Origin: Ralstonia insidiosa
GTDB taxonomy: Bacteria > Pseudomonadota > Gammaproteobacteria > Burkholderiales > Burkholderiaceae
Length of the DNA: 64,000 nt
Assembly (NCBI RefSeq): GCF_008801405.1
Contig: NZ_VZPV01000001.1
Span: 2,852,001 to 2,916,000 of the forward strand
Reading direction: 5' to 3'
The position numbers and the translations under genes were made by a program. A model generated the notes under the pieces. That model was given only the letters and a program-made list of their open reading frames with translations, was not told where the DNA came from and searched no databases. Of the stretch, positions 7,758-16,406 are shown one piece after another. The number at the start of each line of letters is the position of its first letter. Position 1 is the first letter of the stretch.

Positions 7758-9014
7758 ATGCCCGCCTTTACCGTCGTCTTCCTGATCGCCCTTGTCTTGA
7801 TGTCCGCCACACGCCTGTGGTTGGCCGCGCGGCAGATCCGTCACGTGGCGCGCCACCGTGACGCCGTGCCAGCGCAGTTTGCCGAATCCATCACGCTGGA
7901 CATGCACCACAAGGCCGCCGACTACACCATCGCCCGCACCCGTCTGGCGATGCTGGAAGTGCCAGTGCAGGCCGCCCTGCTGATCGCACTGACACTGCTC
8001 GGTGGGCTGAACTGGATCAACCAGGCCTGGCTGGGCGTGTTCGGGCCCGGCTATGCGTATGGCGTGGCGCTGATTGCGTCGGTCATCGTCATCAGCAGCG
8101 TGATCGAGTTGCCGTTCTCGCTGTACGCGCAGTTTGTGGTCGAAGAACGCTTCGGCTTCAACCGCATGACGTGGAAGCTCTGGCTCGCTGACAATCTCAA
8201 GGGCCTGGCCATCGGCACCGTGCTGGGCCTGCCTCTGCTGCTGGCCGTGCTGTGGCTGATGGACAAGATGGGCACCTACTGGTGGCTCTACACGTGGATC
8301 GTGTGGATGGCCTTCATGCTGTTCGTGCAGGCTATTTACCCGAACGTCATCGCCCCGCTCTACAACAAGTTCACGCCACTGCAGGACGAAGAGATGCGCG
8401 CCCGCATCGAAGGCCTGCTCAAGCGCTGCGGCTTCGCCAGCAAGGGCCTGTTCGTCATGGACGGCAGCCGCCGCAGTGCGCACGGCAACGCCTATTTCAG
8501 TGGCTTTGGCGCCACCAAGCGCATCGTCTTCTTCGACACGCTGCTCGCACGCCTGAACCCGCCCGAGATGGAAGCCGTGCTCGCGCATGAGCTTGGTCAC
8601 TTCAAGCGCCACCACATCACCAAGCGCATCGCCGTGACATTCGTGCTGAGCCTGGGCGCGCTGGCGCTGCTCGGCTGGCTGATGACGCGCACGTGGTTCT
8701 ACCTGGGCTTGGGTGTCGCGCCCAACCTGTTCTCTGACAACCACGCGCTGGCGCTGATGCTGTTCTTCCTGGTCTTGCCGGTGTTCACATTCTTCGTGTC
8801 GCCGGTGGCAAGCCTGTCGTCGCGCAAGGATGAATACGAAGCCGACGCCTTCGCCGCGGAGCATGCTGACGCCAAACAGCTCGTCTCGGCACTGGTCAAG
8901 CTGTTCCAGGACAACGCATCCACGCTCACGCCCGACCCAATCTACTCGACGTTCTACTACTCGCACCCGACAGCGTCGCAGCGCGTGGAACGCCTCGTGC
9001 AGGCCGGAGCATGA
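7758..9014 (+). CDS. M48 family (Ste24-like) membrane metalloprotease
   Basis: Integral-membrane zinc protease of 418 residues with the Ste24/CAAX-prenyl-protease fold: an M48 N-terminal membrane domain and a C-terminal peptidase domain. Zinc site HELGH at residues 277-281 (catalytic E278) and third ligand E359 in RKDEYEADAF. About six hydrophobic segments are visible. Bacteria do not prenylate CAAX boxes, so the natural role is probably membrane protein quality control, as for HtpX and BepA; that is inference. It overlaps rsgA by ATGA. No Shine-Dalgarno sequence is evident before the ATG at 7758. Confidence 0.88.
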   Translation: MPAFTVVFLIALVLMSATRLWLAARQIRHVARHRDAVPAQFAESITLDMHHKAADYTIARTRLAMLEVPVQAALLIALTLLGGLNWINQAWLGVFGPGYAYGVALIASVIVISSVIELPFSLYAQFVVEERFGFNRMTWKLWLADNLKGLAIGTVLGLPLLLAVLWLMDKMGTYWWLYTWIVWMAFMLFVQAIYPNVIAPLYNKFTPLQDEEMRARIEGLLKRCGFASKGLFVMDGSRRSAHGNAYFSGFGATKRIVFFDTLLARLNPPEMEAVLAHELGHFKRHHITKRIAVTFVLSLGALALLGWLMTRTWFYLGLGVAPNLFSDNHALALMLFFLVLPVFTFFVSPVASLSSRKDEYEADAFAAEHADAKQLVSALVKLFQDNASTLTPDPIYSTFYYSHPTASQRVERLVQAGA

Positions 9015-9961
9015 CGCGCGGCAAGCCGGGCCGCACGGGTCAGAAGCAACAGGCCGCAGGAGAGCGCGGCCTCGTCATCGCAGCACATGGCCGCCACTAC
9101 CTCGTTGAACGCGAAGGCGGTGGCTACCTGCAGTGTTTCCCACGCGGCAAGCGCAGCGAATGCGCGGTTGGCGACCACGTCGTCTACGAGGCCACCGCCG
9201 TCGATCAAGGCGTGGTCGTGCGTGTGGATGAGCGCCGCAACCTGCTGCACCGCTCCGACCAGTTCAAGTCCAAGGTGCTGGCGGCCAACCTGGATCAGGT
9301 CATCATCATGCTCGGCACCGAACCGAGCTTTTCTGAAGACCTGCTCGGCCGCGCGCTCGTCGCTGCTGAATCGCTTGGTATTACGCCGCTGATCCTGCTC
9401 AACAAGATCGACCTGACCTCACGACTAGAGACGGCCCGCTCGCGCCTGGCGCTGTATCGGGAACTCGGCTACACGATCGTGGAATTGACGGTGCATGGCG
9501 CACCGGAAGCCGCCCATGCCGCGCTGGAACCGCATGTCGCTGGGCGTGCCTCGATCCTGATCGGGCAGTCGGGCATGGGCAAGTCGTCGCTGCTGAATCT
9601 GTTGATTCCGGGTGTCGATGCACAAACGCGCGAGATCTCCGAGAAGCTCGATTCCGGCAAGCACACGACCACGTTCACACGGCTCTATCACCTGCCGGCT
9701 GACTGGGGCCAGGGCGGCGTGCTGATCGACTCGCCGGGCTTCCAGGAATTCGGCCTGCACCACCTGAGCGAAGGCATGCTGGAGCGCGCCTTCCCTGAAT
9801 TCCGACCGCGCCTGACCGAGTGCCGCTTTTATAACTGCCGCCACCTACAGGAACCCGGCTGTGGCATTCTGGAAGGCGTGGCCTGCGGCAAGATCGATCC
9901 GCGCCGGCACCAGCTCTACGCGCAACTGCTGCACGAATCAGAGCAACAGAAACCCTGGTAA
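9011..9961 (+). CDS. rsgA: Ribosome small subunit GTPase RsgA (YjeQ)
   Basis: Circularly permuted GTPase that checks late 30S assembly. The order of motifs is permuted as expected: G4 NKID (131-134), then G1 GQSGMGKSS (185-193), then G3 DSPGF (240-244). An OB-fold precedes the GTPase domain (residues about 20-85). The zinc finger follows at the C-terminus with C271, C276, H278 and C284. 316 residues, close to the family norm. The start overlaps the upstream protease stop by four bases; the pair probably forms one transcript from the promoter near 7706. Confidence 0.95.
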   Translation: MTRGKPGRTGQKQQAAGERGLVIAAHGRHYLVEREGGGYLQCFPRGKRSECAVGDHVVYEATAVDQGVVVRVDERRNLLHRSDQFKSKVLAANLDQVIIMLGTEPSFSEDLLGRALVAAESLGITPLILLNKIDLTSRLETARSRLALYRELGYTIVELTVHGAPEAAHAALEPHVAGRASILIGQSGMGKSSLLNLLIPGVDAQTREISEKLDSGKHTTTFTRLYHLPADWGQGGVLIDSPGFQEFGLHHLSEGMLERAFPEFRPRLTECRFYNCRHLQEPGCGILEGVACGKIDPRRHQLYAQLLHESEQQKPW

Positions 9962-10064
9962 GGTCGCATCAACGTTAGCGTCTGTTCACGATCCGTAGCG
10001 AGCGGGCAAAGACAAGACCGGGCCGCGCAGCAAAATCGCGAGCAGGTTTTTCGGGGAGGCTGGG

Positions 10065-10379
10065 ATGAAGCTGTTGATCAGCAGTCCATCGCTCGGCATG
10101 GCGGCGCACTGGCAAAACGTGCTGTCCGCTGCAGGCATCCGCACCGAGCTGCGCAACATCTATCTGAGCAGCGTTGCAGGCGACGTTCCTCCGCAGGATT
10201 GCGCAGCGCAAGTCTGGCTGGTGAATCCGGAACAGGAAGCGCAGGCACAGACACTGCTCGATCAGGCCCGTCATCCGCCGACGGGCCCGGCCTGGCGCTG
10301 CGTACATTGCGGGGAGATACACGAGCCGCAGTTCGCCCAATGCTGGCGCTGCGGCAAGGATCGTGAAGACGCCGCCTGA
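10065..10379 (+). CDS. DUF2007 domain protein with C-terminal zinc ribbon
   Basis: Small protein of 104 residues. The N-terminal 65 residues fit the DUF2007 ferredoxin-like fold (putative signal-transducing proteins, related to PII-like folds). The last 30 carry a CxxC pair repeated, CVHCGEIHEPQFAQCWRCG, which is a likely zinc ribbon. Function unknown. A good ribosome site (GGGAGGC... before the ATG at 10065) is present, and 103 bases separate it from rsgA, so it may have its own promoter. Confidence 0.75.
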   Translation: MKLLISSPSLGMAAHWQNVLSAAGIRTELRNIYLSSVAGDVPPQDCAAQVWLVNPEQEAQAQTLLDQARHPPTGPAWRCVHCGEIHEPQFAQCWRCGKDREDAA

Positions 10380-10388
10380 CGGCGGCGT
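10369..10388. terminator. GC hairpin at the DUF2007 gene stop codon
   Basis: Arms ACGCCGCC (10369-10376) and GGCGGCGT (10381-10388) around TGAC, which includes the stop codon. There is no T run on either side, so it may be a weak or Rho-assisted terminator between convergent genes. Confidence 0.4.
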
Positions 10389-10406
10389 ATCAATAAGGCC
10401 TGCGGA

Positions 10407-11348
10407 TCAGCCCAGCCACACGGCGATCGACAGCATCGCCAGCAGCAGCATCCACAGCACCACCGCGCGCCACACCAACCCCACGGCCGACTGCAGCGTA
10501 CGCACAGTGGGCTCCTGCCCCACTTCCATCGGATAGGCACCGTCCTCATCGGCGATGCTTTCGGCCGAGTCGCGTTGCGCGATCGGCGTGCCCAGGCGGA
10601 CACCCAGCGCTCCGCCGCCAGCTGCCAGCAGAATGCCGTCGACCTCGTCGCTCCACTTGGCGGCACGGTTGCGCCATGCGTACACCGCATCTTCAAAATC
10701 ACCGACGATAGCGAAGCCGATAGCCGTCAGACGCGCAGGGACATAGTCGATGATGAAGAACGCCTGGCGTGCGAACAGCCCCAGCGCCGGGCTACGCTCC
10801 ATCGACGGCTCGCTCCAGTGGCGGGCCAGATATTCGGCACCACGATAGAGCACCACACCTGCCGGCCCAATCGGCACGAGGAACCAGAAAAACACGCCGA
10901 ACACGTGGCGATGCGCCGCAACGATCGCGTTCTCCAGCGTATGGCGAACGATCTCGTTGACAGGCATGTCGGTCGTATCCAGTCCCGACCACTCATTGAG
11001 AAGCAGCCGCGCGGTGACAACATCATCGCCGCGCAGCGCCTCATGAATATCGGTGAAGTAGTGGCTGAACTGGCGGAAGCCGAGGGTCAGGTAGACCATC
11101 ACCACATTCCACAGGAACGCCAGCCCGATGCTGATCGACGACAGCAGGTAGTGCACCAGCGCCACGACAACGACTGCCGGTAGCGTGACCACACACCAAG
11201 CCAGCACGGCATCACGACGCTGCCCGGTGTCGAACCATTCTTCCGCCCGCGCAGCGAGAGCGCGCACGACATCGTAGATCGGGTTGTCCCGGCTGAGCGC
11301 ACGGAACTGCTCGAGGATCAGCGCGCAGAGTACGGAGAAAAAAGTCAT
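10407..11348 (-). CDS. CobD/CbiB-family (AmpE-like) integral membrane protein
   Basis: 313-residue inner-membrane protein of the CobD/CbiB superfamily. It opens with MTFFSVLCALILEQFRAL and has four or five hydrophobic segments, including VVVVALVHYLLSSISIGLAF, the PIGPAGVVLYRGAEYL region that is the family core, and a C-terminal anchor. True CobD joins aminopropanol to cobyric acid in cobalamin synthesis; AmpE is a relative linked to beta-lactamase induction. No cobalamin genes surround it, so I would not assign a pathway. The ATG at 11348 was chosen; the longer frame to 11423 has no conserved content. Confidence 0.72.
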   Translation of the reverse strand: MTFFSVLCALILEQFRALSRDNPIYDVVRALAARAEEWFDTGQRRDAVLAWCVVTLPAVVVVALVHYLLSSISIGLAFLWNVVMVYLTLGFRQFSHYFTDIHEALRGDDVVTARLLLNEWSGLDTTDMPVNEIVRHTLENAIVAAHRHVFGVFFWFLVPIGPAGVVLYRGAEYLARHWSEPSMERSPALGLFARQAFFIIDYVPARLTAIGFAIVGDFEDAVYAWRNRAAKWSDEVDGILLAAGGGALGVRLGTPIAQRDSAESIADEDGAYPMEVGQEPTVRTLQSAVGLVWRAVVLWMLLLAMLSIAVWLG

Positions 11349-11444
11349 TGGAGAGGCGTTGCGAAGGCGTGCATCACGCCATGAATGCGATGTGCAAGAC
11401 GATAGCACACGGCGTGCGCGCAACAGCGCACAGTGACGCGTACG

Positions 11445-12137
11445 CTACGCTGCCAGCAAGTGATACAGGTTGCGCAGCATGCCCGCTGTCGCGCCCCAGA
11501 TGAAGTGGTAGCCGCCATCGCGCTGTCCGGATGCCCGATAAGGCATTGCATAAAAACGGCGCACGCGATCTTCCCAGCGCAGTTCACGCACTTGGTGGTT
11601 GGCCGGGTCCATCAGAAAAGCGAGCGGCACCTCGAACACCTCGGCCACTTCGCTGGGGTCCGGCTGTAGCGTGAAATCCGGTGTCAACAACCCAACAATG
11701 GGGCTCACGTGGAACCCCGTGCCGGTGATGTAGTCCGGCAGGCGGCCAACCACGTCGATGTGATCCGCACTGATACCGACCTCTTCCATCGTCTCGCGCA
11801 GCGCCGTGTCGACCATGTCTCGATCGAAGGCTTCGCGCCCTCCACCGGGAAAACTAACCTGCCCGGCATGCTGACTGAGCGACGCATTGCGCTGCGTCAG
11901 CAGCACCATCAGACCGGCATCGCGCTGCACCAGCGGCACCAGCACGGCAGCCTCCCGCAACTTGATCGACGCGTCGATCAGCCGGGATTCGTCCGTCTGC
12001 TCCGGTTGCCAGTCCGGTTGCGTGCGCAATCGTTCGCGCACAAATCCAGCCGTCAGCCGCGCAGCCCCGAGCGCCGGCAAAGATGCCTCAGTCGGCACCA
12101 CCGGCAACTGCTCTGGATCAAATACAGGACGGCGCAT
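11445..12137 (-). CDS. nudL: Nudix CoA pyrophosphatase NudL
   Basis: Nudix hydrolase of 231 residues expected to split CoA or acyl-CoA into phosphopantetheine and 3',5'-ADP. The Nudix box GGGREAFDRDMVDTALRETM followed by EEVG is complete, and it is preceded by the NuCoA signature LLTQRNASLSQHAGQVSFPGG that marks CoA-specific members. Start: ATG at 12137 (MRRPVFDPEQLP). In-frame TTG (12185) and GTG (12164) codons lie upstream and none has a good ribosome site, so the N-terminus is uncertain. The rplS terminator lies just upstream, so it should have its own promoter in 12138-12205. Confidence 0.87.
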   Translation of the reverse strand: MRRPVFDPEQLPVVPTEASLPALGAARLTAGFVRERLRTQPDWQPEQTDESRLIDASIKLREAAVLVPLVQRDAGLMVLLTQRNASLSQHAGQVSFPGGGREAFDRDMVDTALRETMEEVGISADHIDVVGRLPDYITGTGFHVSPIVGLLTPDFTLQPDPSEVAEVFEVPLAFLMDPANHQVRELRWEDRVRRFYAMPYRASGQRDGGYHFIWGATAGMLRNLYHLLAA

Positions 12138-12205
12138 TGGATGAAAAACGGATCTGTCGTACACGGGAAACGCGAGATGGGACAATCTTCCACCCCAAAA
12201 GAGAA

Positions 12206-12231
12206 AAAAGGCACCCGAAGGTGCCTTTTCG
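12206..12231 (-). terminator. Terminator of the rpsP-rimM-trmD-rplS operon
   Basis: Arms AAAAGGCACC (12206-12215) and GGTGCCTTTT (12220-12229) around CGAA. Read on the minus strand this gives a UUCG loop and a U-rich tail, 15 bases after the rplS stop. Confidence 0.9.
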
Positions 12232-12244
12232 CAACGCGCGCAGA

Positions 12245-12631
12245 TTATGCTGCAGCGGTTTCCTTGCGCTTGAAGGTCAGCTTCTCCTTGATGCGTGCCG
12301 ACTTGCCCGAGCGTTGGCGCAGGTAGTACAGCTTCGCACGGCGCACATCACCGCGACGCTTCACTTCGATGCTAGCCAGCAGCGGCGAGTACAGCTGGAA
12401 CGTACGCTCCACGCCTTCGCCCGAAGAGATCTTGCGAACGATGAACGACGAGTTCAGGCCACGATTGCGCTTGGCAATCACGACGCCTTCATACGCCTGC
12501 ACACGCTTGCGGGTGCCTTCAACGACGTTCACGTTGACGATCACGGTGTCGCCAGGGGCGAACGGAGGGATCGTCTTGTTGGCCGTCAGGCGCTTGATTT
12601 CTTCCTGCTCGATTTGCTCGATGAGATTCAT
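12245..12631 (-). CDS. rplS: 50S ribosomal protein bL19
   Basis: Structural protein of the 50S subunit at the interface with the 30S. 128 residues (E. coli 115); starts MNLIEQIEQEEIKR and contains the family segment FAPGDTVIVNVNVVEGTRKR, then RVQAYEGVVI and VERTFQLYSPLLASIEVKRRG. The C-terminal FKRKETAAA is a short extension. It is the last gene of the rpsP operon; a GGAGAAAAAG ribosome site precedes the ATG at 12631. Confidence 0.97.
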   Translation of the reverse strand: MNLIEQIEQEEIKRLTANKTIPPFAPGDTVIVNVNVVEGTRKRVQAYEGVVIAKRNRGLNSSFIVRKISSGEGVERTFQLYSPLLASIEVKRRGDVRRAKLYYLRQRSGKSARIKEKLTFKRKETAAA

Positions 12632-12704
12632 CTTTTTCTCCTTGACCATCATGCCGGCGTTTTGCCTGGTCAATTGACCGTGGCCCCGGTAGAGGATGGG
12701 AACA

Positions 12705-13493
12705 TCACTTGGTCGAGGCTCCCGGTATGGAAGCATCCGACCCCTTTGCCGTCGTCGCCGCGGCAGCGAGGAAAGCCTCATCGCTGCGGGACAACAAACC
12801 TTGCTTGCGCGCCGCCTCGATCAGATCGGGGCGCTTGCGCATCGTATTCAACAGCGCCTGCTGACGGCGCCACTTCTCAATCTCGGCGTGGTGGCCGCCC
12901 AGCAAGACATCGGGCACACGCACACCTTCGTACTCTTCCGGCCGCGTGTAATGCGCGCAGTCCAGCAAGCCGTTGACGAAGCTGTCTTGCACCGCCGACT
13001 GCGCATCGCCCAGCACGCCGGGCAACTGCCGCACCACCGCATCGATGATGGCCATTGCCGCAAGCTCACCACCGGAGAGGACGAAATCGCCAAGGCTGAT
13101 TTCCTCGTCCACGCGGCGGTCAACCAAACGCTGATCAATCGCCTCGTAACGCCCGCACAGCAGCGTGAGCGCCGGCAACTGCGCCAACTCCATCACTCGC
13201 TTGTGCGTAAGCGGCTTGCCCTGCGGTGAGAGCAGCACCACATGCGATGCTGCGGGCGCTTGCGCCTCGCGAATCGCATCCAGCGCGGCTTCCAGCGGTT
13301 TGGCCAACATCACCATGCCAGGGCCGCCGCCGTAAGGCCGGTCGTCCACGGTACGGTAGTTGTCCGTCGTGAAGTCGCGTGGGTTCCAGGTGCGCAACGT
13401 GTACACCTGCTGCTTGGCTGCGCGGCTGGTGATACCCCAGTCCGTCAGCGCCCGGAACATGTCCGGAAACAGCGAGATGACGTCGAACTGCAT
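12705..13493 (-). CDS. trmD: tRNA (guanine-N1)-methyltransferase TrmD
   Basis: SPOUT-class enzyme that makes m1G37 in tRNAs reading CNN codons, which prevents +1 frameshifts. The knot region is clear: VVLLSPQGKPLTH, LLCGRYEAIDQRLVD, GDFVLSGGELAAM and PGVLGDAQSAVQDSF; the tRNA-contacting RTVDDRPYGGGPGMVM is at residue 50 onward. Start at 13493 (MQFDVISLFPDMF) aligns with other TrmD and has GGAG upstream. An ATG at 13514, three bases after the rimM stop, would add seven residues and is the alternative. Confidence 0.95.
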   Translation of the reverse strand: MQFDVISLFPDMFRALTDWGITSRAAKQQVYTLRTWNPRDFTTDNYRTVDDRPYGGGPGMVMLAKPLEAALDAIREAQAPAASHVVLLSPQGKPLTHKRVMELAQLPALTLLCGRYEAIDQRLVDRRVDEEISLGDFVLSGGELAAMAIIDAVVRQLPGVLGDAQSAVQDSFVNGLLDCAHYTRPEEYEGVRVPDVLLGGHHAEIEKWRRQQALLNTMRKRPDLIEAARKQGLLSRSDEAFLAAAATTAKGSDASIPGASTK

Positions 13494-13516
13494 CGCCGAA
13501 TTCTCCGGCCGCATGT

Positions 13517-14164
13517 TCAGTAATCCAGACCCCAGTCGACGACGATGCGCTGACCAGCCACATCCACCGACTTCACGTAAACCTCGACAAACGGCACGAG
13601 CCGCTCGACGTCACCTTCGCCCACAATGCGCAAAATCTGGTGCGCACCGTTGTCGATCAGCCCCGTCACCGTGCCGAGCGTTTCCTGCTGTTCGTTGACG
13701 ACGGTAGCGCCGATCAGATCGACCCAATAGAACTCGTCGTCATCTGGCGCAGGAAAATCGGCACGGCTAACCCACACGACACAGCCGCGCAGCGCCTCGG
13801 CGACATTGCGATCCGGCACGGCAGGCGAACCTGCCACCACCGTACCGCTATGCTCGCGCGACGTTCCAACGGGAAACACCCGCCAGTCCGTCGACACTTC
13901 GACTGCACCTGCTGCCGGTTTGAGCCACCAGGTGCGAGCGTTGAGCAACGCGTCGGCTTCGCCGTGCGGCTGGACCTTGATCCAGCCGCGAATTCCATAG
14001 GCACCACCTACATAGCCGACCTCGACGAGATCGTCAGGCAGCGTGGTGCCCGCACCCGGGCACATGGCTTGCAAACGCTCAGCCACCTTTTGCGAGGTCG
14101 CCTGCGTTGCAACGGCCACAGGGCCCTTATGTGCGCGATGCGGCGCCGATGCAGCGCGCGTCAC
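13517..14164 (-). CDS. rimM: Ribosome maturation factor RimM
   Basis: Binds bS19 and 16S rRNA head during 30S maturation. The RimM beta-barrel begins at DLVEVGYVGGAYGIRGWIKV and the PRC barrel at DDDEFYWVDLIGATVVN, ending LVPFVEVYVKSVDVAGQRIVVDW. With the GTG at 14164 it has 215 residues, about 40 more than E. coli RimM, the excess being an Ala-rich N-terminus. An ATG at 14065 would give 182 residues. No clear ribosome site marks either start. Order rpsP-rimM-trmD-rplS is the standard one. Confidence 0.93.
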   Translation of the reverse strand: MTRAASAPHRAHKGPVAVATQATSQKVAERLQAMCPGAGTTLPDDLVEVGYVGGAYGIRGWIKVQPHGEADALLNARTWWLKPAAGAVEVSTDWRVFPVGTSREHSGTVVAGSPAVPDRNVAEALRGCVVWVSRADFPAPDDDEFYWVDLIGATVVNEQQETLGTVTGLIDNGAHQILRIVGEGDVERLVPFVEVYVKSVDVAGQRIVVDWGLDY

Positions 14165-14210
14165 AGCAGAATGTGCTCAGACGGCACCGTCGATCGACGC
14201 ATGCTAAAAC

Positions 14211-14465
14211 TTAGGCAGCAGCCTTGGCAGCGCCTTGCTTCACCAGACGGGCAACCGTCGGCGACAGCTGAGCGCCAACGCCTTGCCAGTAGGCCAGACG
14301 GTCTTGCACCAGGCGCAGACCTTCTTCGCCATCCTTGGCGAGCGGGTTGTAGAAACCGACGCGCTCGATGAAACGGCCATCACGGCGGTTACGCGAGTCG
14401 GTCGCAACGATGTTGAAGAACGGGCGCTTCTTGGAGCCACCGCGGGCCAGACGGATCACGACCAT
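14211..14465 (-). CDS. rpsP: 30S ribosomal protein bS16
   Basis: 84-residue small-subunit protein, normal length, starting MVVIRLARGGSKKRPFFNIV and containing GRFIERVGFYNPLA. AAGGAA stands eight bases before the ATG at 14465. It is the first gene of the rpsP-rimM-trmD-rplS operon and lies just downstream of the promoter at 14512-14540. Confidence 0.97.
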   Translation of the reverse strand: MVVIRLARGGSKKRPFFNIVATDSRNRRDGRFIERVGFYNPLAKDGEEGLRLVQDRLAYWQGVGAQLSPTVARLVKQGAAKAAA

Positions 14466-14490
14466 GGATCTATTCCTTGAAAAACTGAGT

Positions 14491-15684
14491 ATGCGTACAG
14501 AGAAACACTCGAGTATAGCGCAATTTTCCAGACCAAACAAACACTTAGACTGGGCGCGGCTAAACGATGGGCTGCCTGCGTGGCGCAGGCGGTACATACG
14601 GACCGCCACTGTGCTCGCAACTTGGCTTGGCGCGGCATTGCCGGCGATGGCCACGTTGCCAGTCGAAACGCTGCACGTGCCTCCGGGCTTCCAGATTGAG
14701 GTGTTGACCGATGAGATGCCATCGGCACGTGAGATGGTGATCTCCCCGGCGGGCACGCTGTATGTGGGCAGCCGCGCGGGCAAAGTCTACGCGATGTCGC
14801 TGCAGAAACCTGGTGCGCCAGTGCATGTGGTGGCTTCCGGCCTGCAACAGCCCGTAGGTGTGGCCTGGCGTGACGGCAGCCTGTATGTGTCGGCCGTGTC
14901 GAGCATCGTGCGACTCGATGGCATCGACAAGCGCCTCGACAATCCGCCCGAGCCGGTGGTCGTCAACGACAAGCTGCCCACAGAGACGCATCACGGCTGG
15001 AAATTCATCGCCTTCGGCCCCGATGGCAAGCTGTACGTGCCAGTGGGCGCACCCTGCAACATCTGTCACCCCGATGAAAACCGTTACGCCAACCTGATGC
15101 GCATGAACGCGGACGGTAGCGGCCTGGAACTGGTCGCGCGCGGCATCCGCAACACGGTCGGCTTTGACTGGCATCCGAAGACACACGAGCTGTGGTTCAC
15201 CGACAACGGCCGCGACATGATGGGCGACGACGTACCCGACGACGAGCTCAACCGCATCACCGCGCCCAACCCGCATTTCGGCTATCCGTTCTGCCATGCC
15301 GGCGATGTTCCTGATCCGGAGTTCGGTGCGGGTCACCCTTGTAGCAACTACATACCGCCGGTTGCCAAGCTGGGCGCGCACGTGGCAGCGCTCGGCATGC
15401 GGTTCTACACCGGCAGCAGTTTCCCGGCCGAGTATCGCAACAGCATCTTCATTGCAGAGCATGGCTCGTGGAATCGTTCGTCCAAGGTCGGCTATCGCGT
15501 GATGCGTGTGGTGCTGGATGAAACGGGCAAGGTCATCCGGCAAGAGCCATTCGTGCAAGGCTGGCTGCAAGGTCAGAGCGTATGGGGCCGCCCGGCCGAC
15601 GTGCTCGTCGCACCGGATGGCAGCCTGCTCGTGGCGGACGATTACGCTGGTGCCGTGTACCGCATCCGCTACATCGGGAAATGA
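14491..15684 (+). CDS. Secreted PQQ-dependent-type sugar (glucose/sorbosone) dehydrogenase
   Basis: Six-bladed beta-propeller protein of the soluble glucose/sorbosone dehydrogenase family, about 397 residues. Repeats such as SPAGTLYVGSRAGKVYAM, FGPDGKLYVPVGAP and APDGSLLVADDYAGAVYRI are visible, with catalytic-region RGIRNTVGFDWHP and the C-terminal blade GRPADVLVAPDG. A hydrophobic signal sequence (TATVLATWLGAALPAMA) indicates export. Expected role: periplasmic oxidation of a sugar with PQQ, but many family members are of unknown substrate. Start is uncertain: ATG 14491 leaves a long pre-signal segment that overlaps the rpsP promoter; CTG 14572 would give a normal signal peptide. A CNICH motif lies at 15055-15069. 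Confidence 0.8.
   Translation: MRTEKHSSIAQFSRPNKHLDWARLNDGLPAWRRRYIRTATVLATWLGAALPAMATLPVETLHVPPGFQIEVLTDEMPSAREMVISPAGTLYVGSRAGKVYAMSLQKPGAPVHVVASGLQQPVGVAWRDGSLYVSAVSSIVRLDGIDKRLDNPPEPVVVNDKLPTETHHGWKFIAFGPDGKLYVPVGAPCNICHPDENRYANLMRMNADGSGLELVARGIRNTVGFDWHPKTHELWFTDNGRDMMGDDVPDDELNRITAPNPHFGYPFCHAGDVPDPEFGAGHPCSNYIPPVAKLGAHVAALGMRFYTGSSFPAEYRNSIFIAEHGSWNRSSKVGYRVMRVVLDETGKVIRQEPFVQGWLQGQSVWGRPADVLVAPDGSLLVADDYAGAVYRIRYIGK
14512..14540 (-). promoter_or_regulatory. Promoter of the rpsP operon
   Basis: On the minus strand: -35 TTGTTT (14540-14535), exactly 17 bases, then -10 TATACT (14517-14512). The first base would be near 14505, giving a leader of about 40 bases to rpsP. It lies inside the 5' end of the divergent dehydrogenase frame if that gene starts at 14491. 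Confidence 0.75.
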
Positions 15685-15876
15685 TGCAAGCGTCGCCTAC
15701 CGCCTGGGCAACGCGTGCGGGAAACATCTCGTTACATAGGAAACCTTTGGACAGTGGATGCGACCTGAGTGAAGCCTTACATTGACAGGCATGAACACGT
15801 GCTGCTGCTCTCTCGCTCAAGCTGGAACAAAGGCGGTACGTGGCGCTTTCGAACCCTCGTCAGACAGGAGATAGCC

Positions 15877-16275
15877 ATGCCGATCCGCGCATTGCTTCGC
15901 CCCTTGGCGACAGGTGTTCTGATCGCCGCCTCTGCGGGCGCCCTGGCAGCCAACGCATCGGCGCGTCAGGCCGCCGTTGCCTTCGCAGAAACCGCCATGC
16001 CGACATGGACGCAACCCGCCAATGCTGCGGCGCAAGCGCGCCCCATGGTGGCGCAGATGTTCTTTGTCGATGCGCGCGCTGACCAAGCCCGCATCCGCGC
16101 GCAGATGGAGCGCATGGAAGCGCGTGCGCGCGCAGATGACCGCCTCAACGGCCGCGTCCAGCCCCGCGACGGCGGCGGCCGTGGTGACTGGCAGCAGCAG
16201 GAACGCGAGCGCATGCACCAAGAGCGCGGCAACGGCGACCGGGGCGGTGAATGGCGCGGCTCGCGCCGGGGCTGA
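15877..16275 (+). CDS. Hypothetical secreted protein with charged Q/R/G-rich tail
   Basis: 132 residues, not recognised. The N-terminus (MPIRALLRPLATGVLIAASAGALAAN) is a clear Sec signal peptide with an AxA-type cleavage site. After a neutral segment, residues from about 70 on are rich in Arg, Glu, Gln and Gly (RARADDRLNGRVQ, DWQQQERERMHQERGN), low in complexity and probably unfolded. The ATG at 15877 has CAGGAG nine bases before it. The upstream frame to 15769 was rejected because the signal peptide begins here. No neighbour gives a functional hint. Confidence 0.65.
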   Translation: MPIRALLRPLATGVLIAASAGALAANASARQAAVAFAETAMPTWTQPANAAAQARPMVAQMFFVDARADQARIRAQMERMEARARADDRLNGRVQPRDGGGRGDWQQQERERMHQERGNGDRGGEWRGSRRG

Positions 16276-16348
16276 CCGCCGCGCAAGCCCGCCGCATTTC
16301 ACATCGCGGAACTTGCCCGACGCACCTCAGTCGTATTGAATGGTAGGT

Positions 16349-16367
16349 GGCACACGTTTGGTGTGCC
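16349..16367. repeat. Perfect 7-bp inverted repeat in the gap before the 60-residue protein gene
   Basis: GGCACAC and GTGTGCC around GTTTG, 40 bases before the small membrane protein start. It lacks a T run, so it is more likely an operator or leader hairpin than a terminator. Confidence 0.4.
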
Positions 16368-16406
16368 TCCACCATCACACCAATCACAACGACAACAGGT
16401 GCTTCA

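Noticed and set aside
7677..8966. 430-residue extension of orn on the minus strand
   Set aside because: Antisense to the M48 protease gene; Orn homology starts only after 7676.
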